From Daphnia pulex (lineage: Eukaryota > Arthropoda > Branchiopoda > Diplostraca > Daphniidae), in assembly GCF_021134715.1 (NCBI RefSeq), contig NC_060026.1:5447001-5511000 (forward strand): a stretch of 64,000 nt of DNA. The letters are read 5' to 3'. Of the stretch, positions 48,718 to 59,304 are shown one piece after another. Below the pieces are notes generated by a model that saw only the letters and a list, made by a program, of their open reading frames with translations, was not told where the DNA came from and did no database searches. Position 1 is the first letter of the stretch. Each line of letters begins with the position of its first letter. Position numbers and translations under genes: made by a program.

Positions 48718-50916
48718 GGTGGCTCTACGGTGGTTTTCCCCAAATATTCATTTTGTATCTGGATTTTTATTAAATTCATCTTAACTTTAAAACTGTTCTG
48801 AAAAGTGAAAAGTGATATCATAGTCCTTCCAAAGAAAGTTCATTGATTACATTCTTTGTAATCTGCGTTTTTGTTTGATTTTCTTCTCATAATAAAGGAT
48901 GGCACTCGCTCTCCCTGGAGTCGTTAAAAATTCAAACTTTAATTTAAACTTTCGCATCGTAAAGTCACAGCAGCACTAATGCAATTGAAAATACTAGACC
49001 CGTTTACTTACACTTATTTTCAGTACTAACAGAACCGTTTTCGATTCCAATGGAATACCCAAAGTTCTAATATTTGAACCGGTTTTTTGTACACCCCAAT
49101 TTTAGTGGCGCTTGACTATTTATTATAGCCCATCTCCAGCTTCATTCGGCTGCTACCAATGAATTAGAAAAAAATCCAGTATACGAAAAAATGTCCCGTG
49201 AAATTAATGAGAGTAGTGACCCACACAACATTTATTGAATTTCGGCATTTGTTCACAGCCAGTGGAAACAGACAGACAGGCGGTTAAATGCACATAAGGT
49301 ACGATATATATGAAATGATGTCGGTTTTCTCGTCCGTCTTGTTAAGTCCTCTTTTAAACTGACAATGAACATGACTGCTGGGGAGCTGACTTCGCAGTCC
49401 TATACGCTGCTATCACCAAATACTATATAGACTGCCTGTAAGTAAGACACAAGTTTATGTTAAGTGGATTAATTAATTCAATGCTCAAAAATACTTTATT
49501 ACCATCAAGATGTTTTAGAAAGCTTCTTGCAGATACTGTTAAAAAAAGTAAACCTTTAAGTAATAAACATTCACAACCATCTAACAAATTTCGAATGTGC
49601 TACTTATAGTTTTACAAGCTATTAGCCTGTTGTCACATCTTAGAATTACAAAATTCTTAACAAAGGTTTTTAAGCTTAAGATATTTACCAAAAGTTTGGT
49701 GCTTCTATACATCACAGTACGGGAACTATCAAAGGTGCCCAGATAAAGGTGAGTTTCGCATTTCCTCACATCAACATTTTACCGCAAGCACCTGATGTTT
49801 TTCAGCCAAAACCCTGTATCATAAAATAGGTAAGAGTATTGTAACTTAAAACACATGTCAACGGGACACACAACCTTAAATCGGGATGATCAGAACAATC
49901 CTACATCTATCCAGATGCAAGTATTGGCCAGTAAAGTACTACCTAAGAGTGAAATGAAACAATTTTTTGTAATAACTTTAGGTACATTGAAATATATCTT
50001 TTTTTACCTGATTTCTGGGCTGAAAGAGGAAACAGAAAGATTGAGGTGGTATCCTGAATCTGTTAACTGGGAAAAGAGAATCTATAAAATTATAACAGTT
50101 AAAAGGTGAAATATTTGAAAAAAAGCAGACCACAACCTCTTGATGATTGTTCGGAATAGTAAGCCGTGTCTACTTACGTACCGAAATATGTTTAGTTGAG
50201 ACGAGTTAAACGACACGGGAAGATAGATGTATGCCCTGATCCTTTTGTATTAAGACTGAGCGTGAAGTATTCTATATTTTACATTGACTCTTGGACACTT
50301 CTACTGACACACTGCCTCCCCAACGCCTCCCGAGACATGAAGTGGGGGAAGCACAAAGGGTTTTCGGGTTAAAGGCGGTTGTGCAATGGGGCCACCTGTC
50401 GGGCCCTTTAAATATATACAGTTGAGTTGAGTGAATTGGAGGTAATTCAGCTGGATGTTGCAGCCATCTGTTGGAAGTCCATTTCATTTCCAAAAATGAT
50501 TGTGGAACCAAAATATGGTTCACAATAAAATCTCACTAGCTTTGAAATACAGTAATAAAGGGAAACACTTCACACTGACAAGGCCAGTCGGCCAATAGGC
50601 CATGGAGGGTTATGGGTAGGGAAGGTGTTGCCGTTATTCTTGGCGAATATAAAAAAAAGGGGCAAAACTTTATAAATATTGACTTTCAATTCTAAAAATA
50701 ACGTAGAATAAGGATAATTATTTTAATAAATCAATATTATCCAATTTGTTATTGTGATTTGCAACTGCGTTAAAATGCCACCAGGTGTCAGCTCACTCAG
50801 CTGTTTATCATTCGCTGTTTGGTCAAATTTTGCTTTTGAACTGATACGATACCAGACATACCAGATACGATATTTGATTTATATTTATACGACCACAAAC
50901 TGATACTTGGATCAAA
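48718..50916. other. KDZ element interior without a recognised gene
   Basis: The sequence is AT-rich. A plus-strand open frame at 49855-50109 (MSTGHTTLNRDDQNN ...) and a GC-richer patch at 50280-50480 are present, but neither shows a domain or splice support. Confidence 0.5.
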
Positions 50917-52542
50917 ATGTCTTCTGAATCTGATTTAAATTCTGATTTTAATGAGAGCGTAGCAAATGACGTTGCAGGCAAAAGATTGAAAAAAGCCAAG
51001 GCACAAAGGAAAAAAGAGAGGTAGGAACTTAAAAATTTGCAAAGAAGAACAATTAAGAAAAAAAGAAGAATCTAAAAAGAGATTAACAGCTTTCAAAGTA
51101 AGTCTTAAGTCAATAATATTATGGTTTTACATAACCTTCTTAAAAAATTTTTCTGTCTCAGGAAGTTTTCAAAGGTGCCAAGGAGAAGGAAACCAGGAAC
51201 GAGCCATGGGGTGTTCTAGAGTACCAAAACTACTGGAATGGTCTAACGGAGAGGGAACCAAATAACATGGACAGAGCTAAATCTCACTTGATTGAGAGCA
51301 TTAATAGGAAGATAACCAAAGCAGCAACAAAGTATAATGCTTCGATGCTCCTTTTGGTCAGACTTCCTAATGGAACACAGCACACCAAATTTATTTTGGC
51401 AAGCGGAGGAGGTATTGACTACTGCAAAGAGAGAAGATGGTACGCTTACTCAACATTTATGGGAACGTCACTGGGACAAGGTTCAAGGTAGATCTATAGA
51501 ATTAAATGTACTTCATCTATTTGACATTTATTTTTAACAGGAAAAAGGATGAAACTTTGTAAAAAAGAGGAAGTGTGGCTTGCAAGGAAAAGTAAAAAGA
51601 ACAAAATAGGTACATGACAATAATTTATTTCTTTTGATTCTGTCATCGGTTCCAACACTAAATATTTCAACCATTTTGTTTAGGAAATATGACAAAAGGG
51701 AAAAACGGACAAAGTTTTGAATAAAAATAAACCTACAAGTGAAACAGAAGAAGACTGGAATCTAGGAGAGGATGACGGGCGATCATACGAAAGCGATGTT
51801 GATAAAAGTATTCAAAATTTTTTTCTCTCGCTGACGATGATACCGAAACTAATGTTTGGTTTTAATTCAATAGAAATCAAGAGGAAGAAGGAAAAAAAAG
51901 GTTGTCTCGAGAAAGAAAAGGAAAGGGAAAGAAAAAAGGTGAAATAAAAGGGACAGGAAATATAGGAGAGGCAAGAGAGGAAGACTCCTTAGTACAGCAT
52001 CCAGGATCCCCTCCTGCTCGTTCTCCGTCATTGTCTCCGCCCCCATCCAATCATCCCTTTTCTCTCATGGCCACACCGTCTACTTCGTCATCACCTGCTG
52101 CTTCGACAAATTTTCAGCTTGTCCTTTCAGATGGCAACGATCTGGTTATTTTACATTGAAACCTGCATCACCATCAAAAGACAAAAAACTATCAATGGAA
52201 TGCAAAGTGATTCTTGAAAAATTGCCACCTACGAATGCAACAGTATTCATATTACAGGAACATGAATCATTTGGCATGCCATCATCATCCAGAGGAAAAG
52301 CAGTCAGAAGCGGCAAAGGTAGAAGAGGCGGAGCGGGTAGAAAATTCAAAATACAGGATCACGAATCATTTGACATACCATCATCATCCAGAGGAAAATC
52401 AGTCAGAGGCGGCAAAGGTAGAAGAGCCGGAACTGGTAGAAACCCTGGAACAAAAACTGAAGACAAATCTAGTTCTCAAATTTCTCCTATAACAAAGGTG
52501 AACAAACTTAAACTTGCTGACGTGTATTCTAGCAGCGATTAA
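50917..52542 (+). pseudogene. Basic, low-complexity accessory protein of the KDZ element (degenerate)
   Basis: The gene begins MSSESDLNSDFNESVANDVA, runs into a Lys/Arg-rich exon (KRLKKAKAQRKKER), and continues after an intron at about 51160 with KGAKEKETRNEPWGVLEYQNYW and NASMLLLVRLPNGTQHTKF. Near 51410 the frame shifts; the other frame then gives LTQHLWERHWDKVQ up to a donor at about 51486. Short Lys-rich exons follow (51540-51610, 51690-51950), then Ser/Pro-rich sequence and a final part with two 33-residue repeats, stopping at 52540-52542. I do not recognise a family. The strong positive charge suggests nucleic-acid binding (inference). At least one frameshift makes it a likely pseudogene. 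Confidence 0.5.
52255..52452 (+). repeat. Two 99-bp in-frame tandem units (RG/SR-rich 33-residue repeat)
   Basis: The units start at 52255 and 52354 and encode QEHESFGMPSSSRGKAVRSG... and QDHESFDIPSSSRGKSVRGG..., each ending in GKGRR.G.GR. The length is a multiple of three and the frame is kept, so the repeat may have been selected as protein sequence. Confidence 0.8.
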
Positions 52543-53375
52543 GGAATACAGCTGAAAAAATGAAAATGTTTCTATTCAATTTGATTTAATATTAAAATAG
52601 TTACATATTCTATCAAAGTAAATCCCAACAATTTGTTTTTTTAATTATTTTACGGAGATATCTCTTAAGTTGATTTTTCATTTTGTAACGGAGCTATATC
52701 ATAAGTAAAATATTTTTAGATTATGTTGCCATTATTTCAGATACATGAAATCTTTATTTACTACCATTTTTATTATTAGTCCATCCTTTGTATCTTATCC
52801 AGTACTTTCGAAGATGCAGTTACCGTTTTTTCCCCCAATTGTTTTAGTCTATGAGAAAATTGGTGAAAAAAAAATAAAATTAAACACGTTTGCAAACATA
52901 ATCTACTTGAATTATGTGGTGAAATAAAATATTATATAACTAACGTGTATTCTAGCAGCGATTAACCAATACGGCTAAACTAATCAAAATGATTCTGGTC
53001 GTATTTAATTTTATTTCACATAAAAATAGTACATAAAAAAAACCGGTGCGTAGCACTATGACGGAATCGCAGTAGTAAAAAGGCGCGTAAGTATCGTACT
53101 ATAGTAATTTGTATCACTAGTAAAATTGAAAATGGCTACAGTGTATCACTAGTAAAACGTATCTCAAATAATACCGTTCGGTAGAAAATCAAAATTTTCA
53201 AAATAATTTATTTATTTCATAGAAACAAATGGTCAATAGTAAATTGTTTCATAATTCTGTTTCAAAATTTCGTGTGAAAAGGGAAAGTGATACAGTAGTA
53301 TTTTGTAGTATAACGACAACGTCTCGTTAGTAACAGGCATCAACAGTAACACCCCCTATGATCCAGTATGATATT

Positions 53376-53565
53376 CACGGCTTCGCCGTGATGATCCCGA
53401 ATGTAAATTTTACGGCTTCGCCGTGGATGATACCGAATTTAATTTCACGGCTTCGCCGTGGATAATAATAAAATTATGTTCACGGCTTCGCCGTGATTGA
53501 TAATAACTTGACGTTCACGGCTTCGCCGTGGATGATAATAATATGATGTTCACGGCTTCGCCGTG
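53376..53565. repeat. Six hairpin units CACGGCTTCGCCGTG at an exact 35-bp period
   Basis: The 15-mer, a perfect 6-bp-arm palindrome with a CTTCG-like loop, starts at 53376, 53411 (first base T), 53446, 53481, 53516 and 53551. The 20-base intervals are AT-rich and similar (GATGATAATAATATGATGTT type) but not identical. The period never varies. There are no cas genes and this is a eukaryotic sequence, so it is a minisatellite. Confidence 0.95.
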
Positions 53566-53595
53566 ATTGTGATTCGGGAATTACCAATTTTATAA

Positions 53596-53725
53596 CCTAA
53601 CCTAACCTAACCAAACCTAACCTAACCTAACCTAACCTAACCTAACCTAACCTAACCTAACCTAACCTAACCTAACCTAACCTAACCTAACCTAACCTAA
53701 CCTAACCTAACCTAACCTAACCTAA
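53596..53725. repeat. Interstitial telomeric array (CCTAA)26
   Basis: Twenty-six units of CCTAA (TTAGG on the other strand), with one variant CCAAA at 53611-53615 and a degenerate CCTGA after the end. TTAGG is the ancestral arthropod telomere repeat. The array is inside a transposon-like unit, far from any chromosome end visible here. Confidence 0.95.
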
Positions 53726-54015
53726 CCTGATGTTACTTGTGAACAGAAATACTAGTGAGACAATTTATCAATGCAACGAAGTTCTTATGATACAAGAACC
53801 ACAAGAACTTCGTTCTTATGAGACATTTTACTTAAAGAACTAGTTATTAATGGGTACTGTTTCGAGTTACTAAACAATCAAATTATTAGTGATATATTTT
53901 ACTAATGAAACACTTTACTTTCAACACTATATATTTATGAGCAAAAAAAAAAAAGCTGTTATTTATGGCCACCTTTACTAGTGCGATTCCGTCACTGTGA
54001 GATGCACCCAAAAAA

Positions 54016-54129
54016 ACATATCTGTAACAGATATGTTTTACAAATACTGTATTACAAGGCTGTAACAGCCTTACTTGTATGCACTCATTACCGACCTAAA
54101 ACAGGCCGATAAAACAACCCTGTTACAGG
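54016..54129. repeat. Three palindromes with TGTWACA cores near the KDZ right end
   Basis: ACATATCTGTAACAGATATGT is a 20-base-type palindrome at 54016-54036, followed by AAGGCTGTAACAGCCTT (54056-54072) and CCTGTTACAGG (54119-54129). The core TGTAACAG also occurs in the terminal repeat (TGTAACAGAC). They may be transposase-binding sites; this is an inference from position and motif. Confidence 0.6.
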
Positions 54130-54157
54130 TCTGAAACATAGTCTGTGTGCCCCCTGG

Positions 54158-54242
54158 GAAAGAAGGAAAACTTAAGACACTTTGTCTGTTACATGAAAAA
54201 GTTTCAGAAACAGCCTTGTCTTAAGTCGGAGAGGCCATGTTG
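54158..54242 (-). repeat. Right terminal inverted repeat of the KDZ element
   Basis: Pairs with 40115-40206. It is followed directly by TTCTAGAA at 54243-54250, the second copy of the target duplication. Confidence 0.85.
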
Positions 54243-54250
54243 TTCTAGAA

Positions 54251-54948
54251 GTAAGCTAGACAGTATAATAGAAGAACTTAAAAATGATATATCGAACAGT
54301 GCTATATGTCAAGTAAATTAGCGAGTAATAAAATAAGCAAATCATAACTGGATTTCTGGTCAGAAGAGCTTTTACAATTAAAACTATAATTAAGAAACGC
54401 AAAAGGAGAAGCTTTTAAAACAAAAAATAAATCCGATGTAAATAAGCACAAACAACTTAAAGCAGACTATCAAAGGTTGCTAAGGAGAAGCAAGAAGGAG
54501 GCCTTTGAGAAGCAGTGCACAGTTGACATGAACGAAACCCATACAAAGGTCTTAAAAAACTGGCAACCTCACAATGCAGTAATTTTCTACCAGGTGAGCT
54601 AATTATATAAATGGTCAAAGTATAACGGAAAGAGAGGTAATAGTGGAAGAATTGTGCAAAAGTTTCTTCCCAAAGGCCAAAAACATGGGTCAAGCTCAGC
54701 AAACTATTTTCCGTAAGTATAAAAATTATTTAGAAGAACTGTCTAAGCTGTCATTTCCCCCAGTTACGTTATCTGAACTTAAAAATTGTGTTTATTCACT
54801 CAAAAATAAAGCTGCGCCTGGTATTGATGAGATTGGCCTAGATATCCAGACTGCATACTCCATCTTATCAGATATTCTTTTAAAATTCCACAATAAATGC
54901 TTCGAGTTAAATCACTACCCTAAAGTATGGAAAATAGCAAAAGTAACT
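54251..54948 (+). pseudogene. LINE ORF2, start of the reverse transcriptase (truncated)
   Basis: Continuation of the LINE split by the KDZ element. After KLDSIIEELKNDIS the frame degrades and then becomes clear at 54643-54945: FFPKAKNMG, LSELKNCVYSLKNKAAPGIDEIGLDI and FELNHYPKVWKIAKV. KNKAAPGIDEI is the first conserved block of LINE reverse transcriptases. The sequence stops there, at the TG that opens the BEL/Pao long terminal repeat; the catalytic YADD part is not in the window. Confidence 0.8.
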
Positions 54949-55351
54949 TGTTACCGCTCACTAGCCTTGCCACAACAACAAATTGCTGAGTCCTTTACCT
55001 GAACCATAGATGTCGTCGATACCGCCCGTTTCCCTTCCCCACGCCGAGTCGAGCAAGTAGCTTTAGGCGATTTCATGGCGAGCTCGGCGGTGTGCGGAGA
55101 GCTGCTAGTTAGTGTCCTGTTTAACTGTGCGTATCGATGACTCTTGATTCCACTCTATTGTCTAAAAGTGATTTTGTAACTGAACTTACTGTGACACTAA
55201 AAAATACAATTGATTGAACTCTGAAAGAAAGTGCATGGTCATTTCTCTCGCGAGAATGAACATGGTGCATCGACCGGGAAAGTGACTCGACAAGCCTGTC
55301 CCAGTGTGCACTTCTCTTTCCACCCAAGTCCCGCGTGGCAGGACCTACACA
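54949..55351 (+). repeat. Putative 5' long terminal repeat of BEL/Pao element A
   Basis: The segment begins TGTTACCGCTCACTAGCC at the point where LINE homology stops and ends CTACACA, followed by AATGGTAATCAGTAACAG, which could be a primer-binding site (TGG start). TG..CA ends fit, but without a 3' copy the boundaries are not proven. Confidence 0.5.
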
Positions 55352-55751
55352 AATGGTAATCAGTAACAGTTAGTAGCGGGTAATTGCCATTTGTGTGCCC
55401 TTTTTGTTTTTCGTACTATTGTCGATTCAGTTCATCGACCGCACTTAAACCTATACTGCAACTCGCGGTCCCCCACCTAGTGTGGCCCGTCTTGTATGCT
55501 TGTACTTTGTCGGCCCTTGTGCGGCCCGTCATGTGTATAACTTGCCAATGCCCACCACGTGTGGTCCGTCATTATTGAATCGTGTTCCCTACTCGTGCGG
55601 CCCCGTTATTGAGTGCGTAGCTTTCTCGTGCAGCGTACAATCACGTCGATTTATTGCCTCACCTCGCACGCTGGTCTCGATAGTGTTCCACGCTCATCAC
55701 TCGAGCCACGCCCACGCAGCTAATCTAGTGTATCCGCGTTCATCCATCAAA

Positions 55752-56108
55752 ATGGCCAACGACATGTCCGAAGACAATGCAGAAACGCAAACCGACGACC
55801 CAGCAACACTCAAGGTACTTCGAGGTAACGCGAAACGACGGTTCACGAATTTAGTAAAGCTCGTTCGAGATTTGATGGCCGACCACGGCAATCGGACATC
55901 AATAAAAAATAGGAGGGAAGATATCATCGGCGCCTTCCAAGAATGCAGCCACTTCAACAATTGTTACATTGCAATCCGTCCCGACGATGGATCGAGCGCT
56001 GCCTGGATCAGTACGATCGAAACGGACCTCGACTTCTGGCTCGACACCATCGAAGAACACCTGTTCAGCAGAGTGGGTGAGTCGGTTTCGAGCAAGGCAT
56101 CCGTCTGA
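55752..56108 (+). CDS. BEL/Pao element A Gag, N-terminal part
   Basis: The frame starts MANDMSEDNAETQTDD and ends VGESVSSKASV with a stop at 56106-56108. It is mainly helical in appearance (RRFTNLVKLVRDLMADHG, DLDFWLDTIEEHLF), as in the N-terminal Gag region of BEL/Pao elements. In an intact element Gag would continue into the Pro/Ala-rich region that follows; here a stop separates them. Confidence 0.65.
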   Translation: MANDMSEDNAETQTDDPATLKVLRGNAKRRFTNLVKLVRDLMADHGNRTSIKNRREDIIGAFQECSHFNNCYIAIRPDDGSSAAWISTIETDLDFWLDTIEEHLFSRVGESVSSKASV

Positions 56109-56231
56109 TCACGGCTCTCTCAGCAGCCGTTATTGAGTGAAGGAATCAATCAACCGCATTCGCCTCGGCCGACCTCTGATCCCGACTGGAATGATTTAAG
56201 ACGTCGGGTGAACCAACTAGAGCTCTAAGGA

Positions 56232-58080
56232 GTGCATGGTTATTACGGAAGCCCAAGCCTACGCCCAGGCCGTTCACCGCCACTTCCTCTACCGAGACCA
56301 TCTTCCGCGCCGACTCAACATCCCGACGTGGACGACGTTTATTACGGGGCTAGACCAAGAGTAACATCATTTAATTCTTATGGAGGCGATGACGCGTTCC
56401 ACGGTTGGGATCAGCCACCAGGGTTGTTCAGAACCGGCTACCGTGACGCCCCGCCGCAGGTAGCTGAGCACGAGGTTTCCGCGCATGACGTGTCGATGGA
56501 ACGACGGACAAGTGACGATCCTAAATCAGAACAAGCTGCAGTTCCACTTAACATCGATGACCAGACGGCTCCTAACAGCAGCCCCGGATCGTCGCTGTTA
56601 GTTTTGGATCCCGTAACTAGCCTCTTCGCCACACATCCGGATAACCATCCGGCCACCGTTCCTGCTGATAATTCAAGCTCCGTCCCAACCGGCTTTACAG
56701 ATTTATTTTCAACCAGCCTCTTCGCCGCCTATCGGTATAACCGTCCAGCCTTATTTCCAGATAGCCTTCCAACGATTGCGGAGGATAACCATCCGGCTAG
56801 CATTCCAGCTGACCATTCAGGCTTCGTCCAAGCCGGCCTCTCGACTTCAACCGCCGCTAGCTATCGGACTTCGATCTTTGGTGGCTACCCTACCTTCGCT
56901 TCGGCAGGCGTTCCACTCCCGGCCACAGCCGGCCTTTTGACTTCAACTCTTGCCGGCCCTCGGACTTCGATCCTTGGTGGCCTCTCGGCCATTTTTCCGG
57001 CTAGTTTTCCGACTCCGTCTGCTGCTGGCCATCCGGCCTATGTTCCAGTTACTACTCCGACGTCATCTGCTGCTGGCCATCCGGCCTTTATTCCAGCTAG
57101 TTTTCCGACTCCGTCTGCTGCTGGCCATCCGGCCTATGTTCCAGTTACTACTCCGACGTCATCTGCTGCTGGCCATCCGGCCTTTATTCCGGCTAGTTTT
57201 CCGACTCCGTCTGCTGCTGGCCATTCGGCCTATGTTCCAGTTACTACTACGACGTCATCTGCTGCTGGCCATCCGGCCTTTATTCCGGCTAGTTTTCCGA
57301 CTCCGCCCGCCGTTAGCGTTCCGGCCTATCTTCCAGTTACTCCAACGTCATCTGCTGCCGGCCATTCGGCCTTTATTCCGGCTAGTTTTCCGACTCCGTC
57401 TGCTGCTAGCGTTCCGGCCTATGTTCCAGTTACTATCCCGACGTCATCTACTGCTGGCCATCCGGCCTTTGTTCTGGCTAGTTTTCCGACTCCGTCTGCT
57501 GCTGGCCATCCGGCCTGCCGACTACATTCGCAGCCGGCCCACCGACTTCATTCACCGCTGGCTCTTCGACTTATGTTCCTGCCGGCCCAACGACTTCATT
57601 CGTCGCTGGCCATTCAGCTCATGTTCCTGCTGGCCCGCCGACTACATTCGCAGCCGGCCCACCGACTTTATACGGAGCTGGCTATTCAGCTCATGTTTCT
57701 GCAGGCCCGCAGACTACATTCGCAGCCGGCCCACCAACTTCATTCGTCGCTGGCCATTTAACTCATGTTCCTGCCGGCCCATCGACTACATTCGCAGCCG
57801 GCCCACCGACTTCATTCACCGCTGGCTCTTTGACTTATGTTCCTGCCGGTCCACCGACTTCATTCGTTGCTGGCCATTCAGCTCATGTTCCTGCCGGCCC
57901 ACCGACTACATTCGCAGCCGGCCCACCGACTTTATTCGCCGCTGACTCTTCAACTCACGTTCCTGCTGGTCCACCGACTTCTTTCGACGCTGGCTACTCG
58001 GCTCATGTTCCCGCCGGCCCACCGATTTTTTCCGCTGCTGGCTATTCAACTTATGTTCCCGCCCACCACTATCCGTCGGC
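56232..58080 (+). repeat. Pro/Ala/Ser/Thr-rich repeat region of Gag (48-bp and 30-bp units)
   Basis: After a unique start (MHGYYGSPSLRPGRSPPLPLP), the frame enters two arrays. Array 1 (about 57026-57520) alternates GHPAFIPASFPTPSAA and GHPAYVPVTTPTSSAA, 16 residues (48 bp) each. Array 2 (about 57530-58080) is made of 10-residue units such as VPAGPPTSFVAGHSAH. The reading frame shifts at the array junction (about 57517), and the open frame of array 2 starts again at 57830. Open frames in the other phases here are shadows of the repeat. Confidence 0.75.
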
Positions 58081-58109
58081 CGACGGTCACCTAGCACGCG
58101 CTTATGGCG

Positions 58110-59304
58110 ACCTGACTTGGTCCGGGACAGCTGCTCCCGAGCCTAAGGTAAAATTTGCCATGGATCTACACAAACGACCGGATGAAAACCCTTCCGCCCT
58201 ACCACCGGGCGCACCTCGGACGCCGGATAGCTGGATTAATGACGCCATCTGGTCCAACCCATGGAGCCACCCGTCCTCAAGGCTGGCATTGAAGTTGCCC
58301 CGCATCAACCTCGCCCCTTTCGACGGAGACCCAAGAAATTGGTCCCACTTCATACAGAATTTCAAGAGTTTGGTGCACGACGTTGTTCCGGACGACGCGT
58401 AACGCATTGTCTTTCTAAAGAACTACTTAACCGAAAGGGTCCGCAACAGCGTGGCAAACTCTCTTCGAGACCCCGCACAATACCGCGCAGCGCTAGAAAA
58501 GCTCCAAAAAGGTACGGCAACCCCCAGATAGTCGTCCGAGCCCACGTCCAGACTCTCATGCAGCTCCCCGGGCCCAAGGACGGAGATTTCGATTCGATCT
58601 GTGTGTTTTCGGGAGCAATCCAAGCCGCCGTCACCGATCTCTCAAATGGCGGACACGTCCACGATCTGTTGGCACCAGGATTGCTTTACCAAGTCACATT
58701 CAAGCTCCCACCCGTTCTGACTCAAAAATGGGGAGAGATGATGTGTCAACTTCAACCCAAGGCGGTAACTCTTATCGACTTCGATCATTGGCTCGATTCA
58801 AGAGTAATGGCAGGGACATGGGCAGCTCCAGCCCTTCCCCCCGCTTCAAATGCCAGCCGGCAACGTCAAAGAACGACAAAAGAAAGAGAAGAGAAACCGC
58901 CAGTGAACACCCGCCCGCCAAGAATATTCAACACGACTCAACCGAGTCCCTGCGTGTTCTGCTCAGGGTCACACGCATTACCGAACTGCGGGAAATTCTC
59001 AAAATTGCCGCCAAAGGAAAGAGCCGAATTGGTTTTTGACAAAAAATGTTGCTTCCGATGCCTGCTACCTGGCCATGCGAGCAAAGGATGTACGACGAAA
59101 ATTACTTGCACTCGCGAAAACTGTAAATCATATCATCATCCGATGATGCACGGTGCACCAAGGATGCCCTGGCCACCTTCGTCTCAACCAGATAAGAAGA
59201 AAGCACACCTGGGTCCCGCATCTACGACCGCCGTGTCTACGACTCCCACATCTGTGACGCCCGCATCTACGACGTCGAAGGTCTCGTTTTCCCCCCTGTA
59301 CTAA
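58110..59304 (+). pseudogene. BEL/Pao element A Gag C-terminal part with zinc knuckles
   Basis: KLPRINLAPFDGDPRNWSHF is the conserved Pao Gag block (I.LP.F.GDP..W..F), ending at a stop near 58400. After a frameshift the next clear part is 58510-59304: IVVRAHVQTLMQLPGPKDGDF ... VLTQKWGEMM, then CVFCSGSHALPNCGKF and CCFRCLLPGHASKGC, with a further CTRENCKSYHHPMMH. These Cys/His knuckles bind RNA. A Thr/Ser-rich tail ends the frame. Confidence 0.75.

Larger units (their letters stand above)
53045..54009. mobile_element. 0.96-kb inverted-repeat element carrying a hairpin array and telomeric repeats
   Basis: The ends match imperfectly in inverted orientation: GGTGCGTAGCAC.TATGACGGAATCGCAGTAGTAAA at the left (from 53045, split by gaps) and, inverted, GGTGCATCTCAC plus GTGACGGAATCGCACTAGTA at the right (to 54009). 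The core GACGGAATCGCA.TAGTAAA is the best-paired part. TCACTAGTAAA-like motifs recur near both ends (about 53115, 53145, 53895, 53978). No protein is encoded. It lies inside the KDZ element, close to its right end. Confidence 0.6.
40115..54242 (-). mobile_element. 14.1-kb KDZ-type (Kyakuja-Dileera-Zisupton) DNA transposon
   Basis: Both ends begin CAACATGGCCTCTCCGACTT and pair over about 90 bp. They are flanked on each side by TTCTAGAA (40107-40114 and 54243-54250), an 8-bp duplication as expected for KDZ/Zisupton elements. The minus-strand gene carries a KDZ transposase with Cys clusters; the plus strand of the right half carries a degenerate basic protein gene. At least three younger elements are nested inside. 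Subterminal motifs such as CTTAAGACA and TGTAACAG recur at both ends and may be transposase-binding sites (inference). The transposase gene is broken, so this copy is non-autonomous. Confidence 0.85.

Noticed and set aside
53376-53565. CRISPR-like array (constant repeat, variable 20-base spacers)
   Set aside because: The unit is a 15-base palindrome, the spacers are related AT-rich sequences, there are no cas genes, and the DNA is clearly that of an intron-bearing animal.
53596-53725. True chromosome end
   Set aside because: Only 26 units, followed by more than 10 kb of retrotransposon sequence, inside a transposon.
56950-57945. 331-residue Arg/Leu-rich open frame
   Set aside because: It is a shadow frame of the Pro/Ala Gag repeats; repeat lengths divisible by three keep other phases open.
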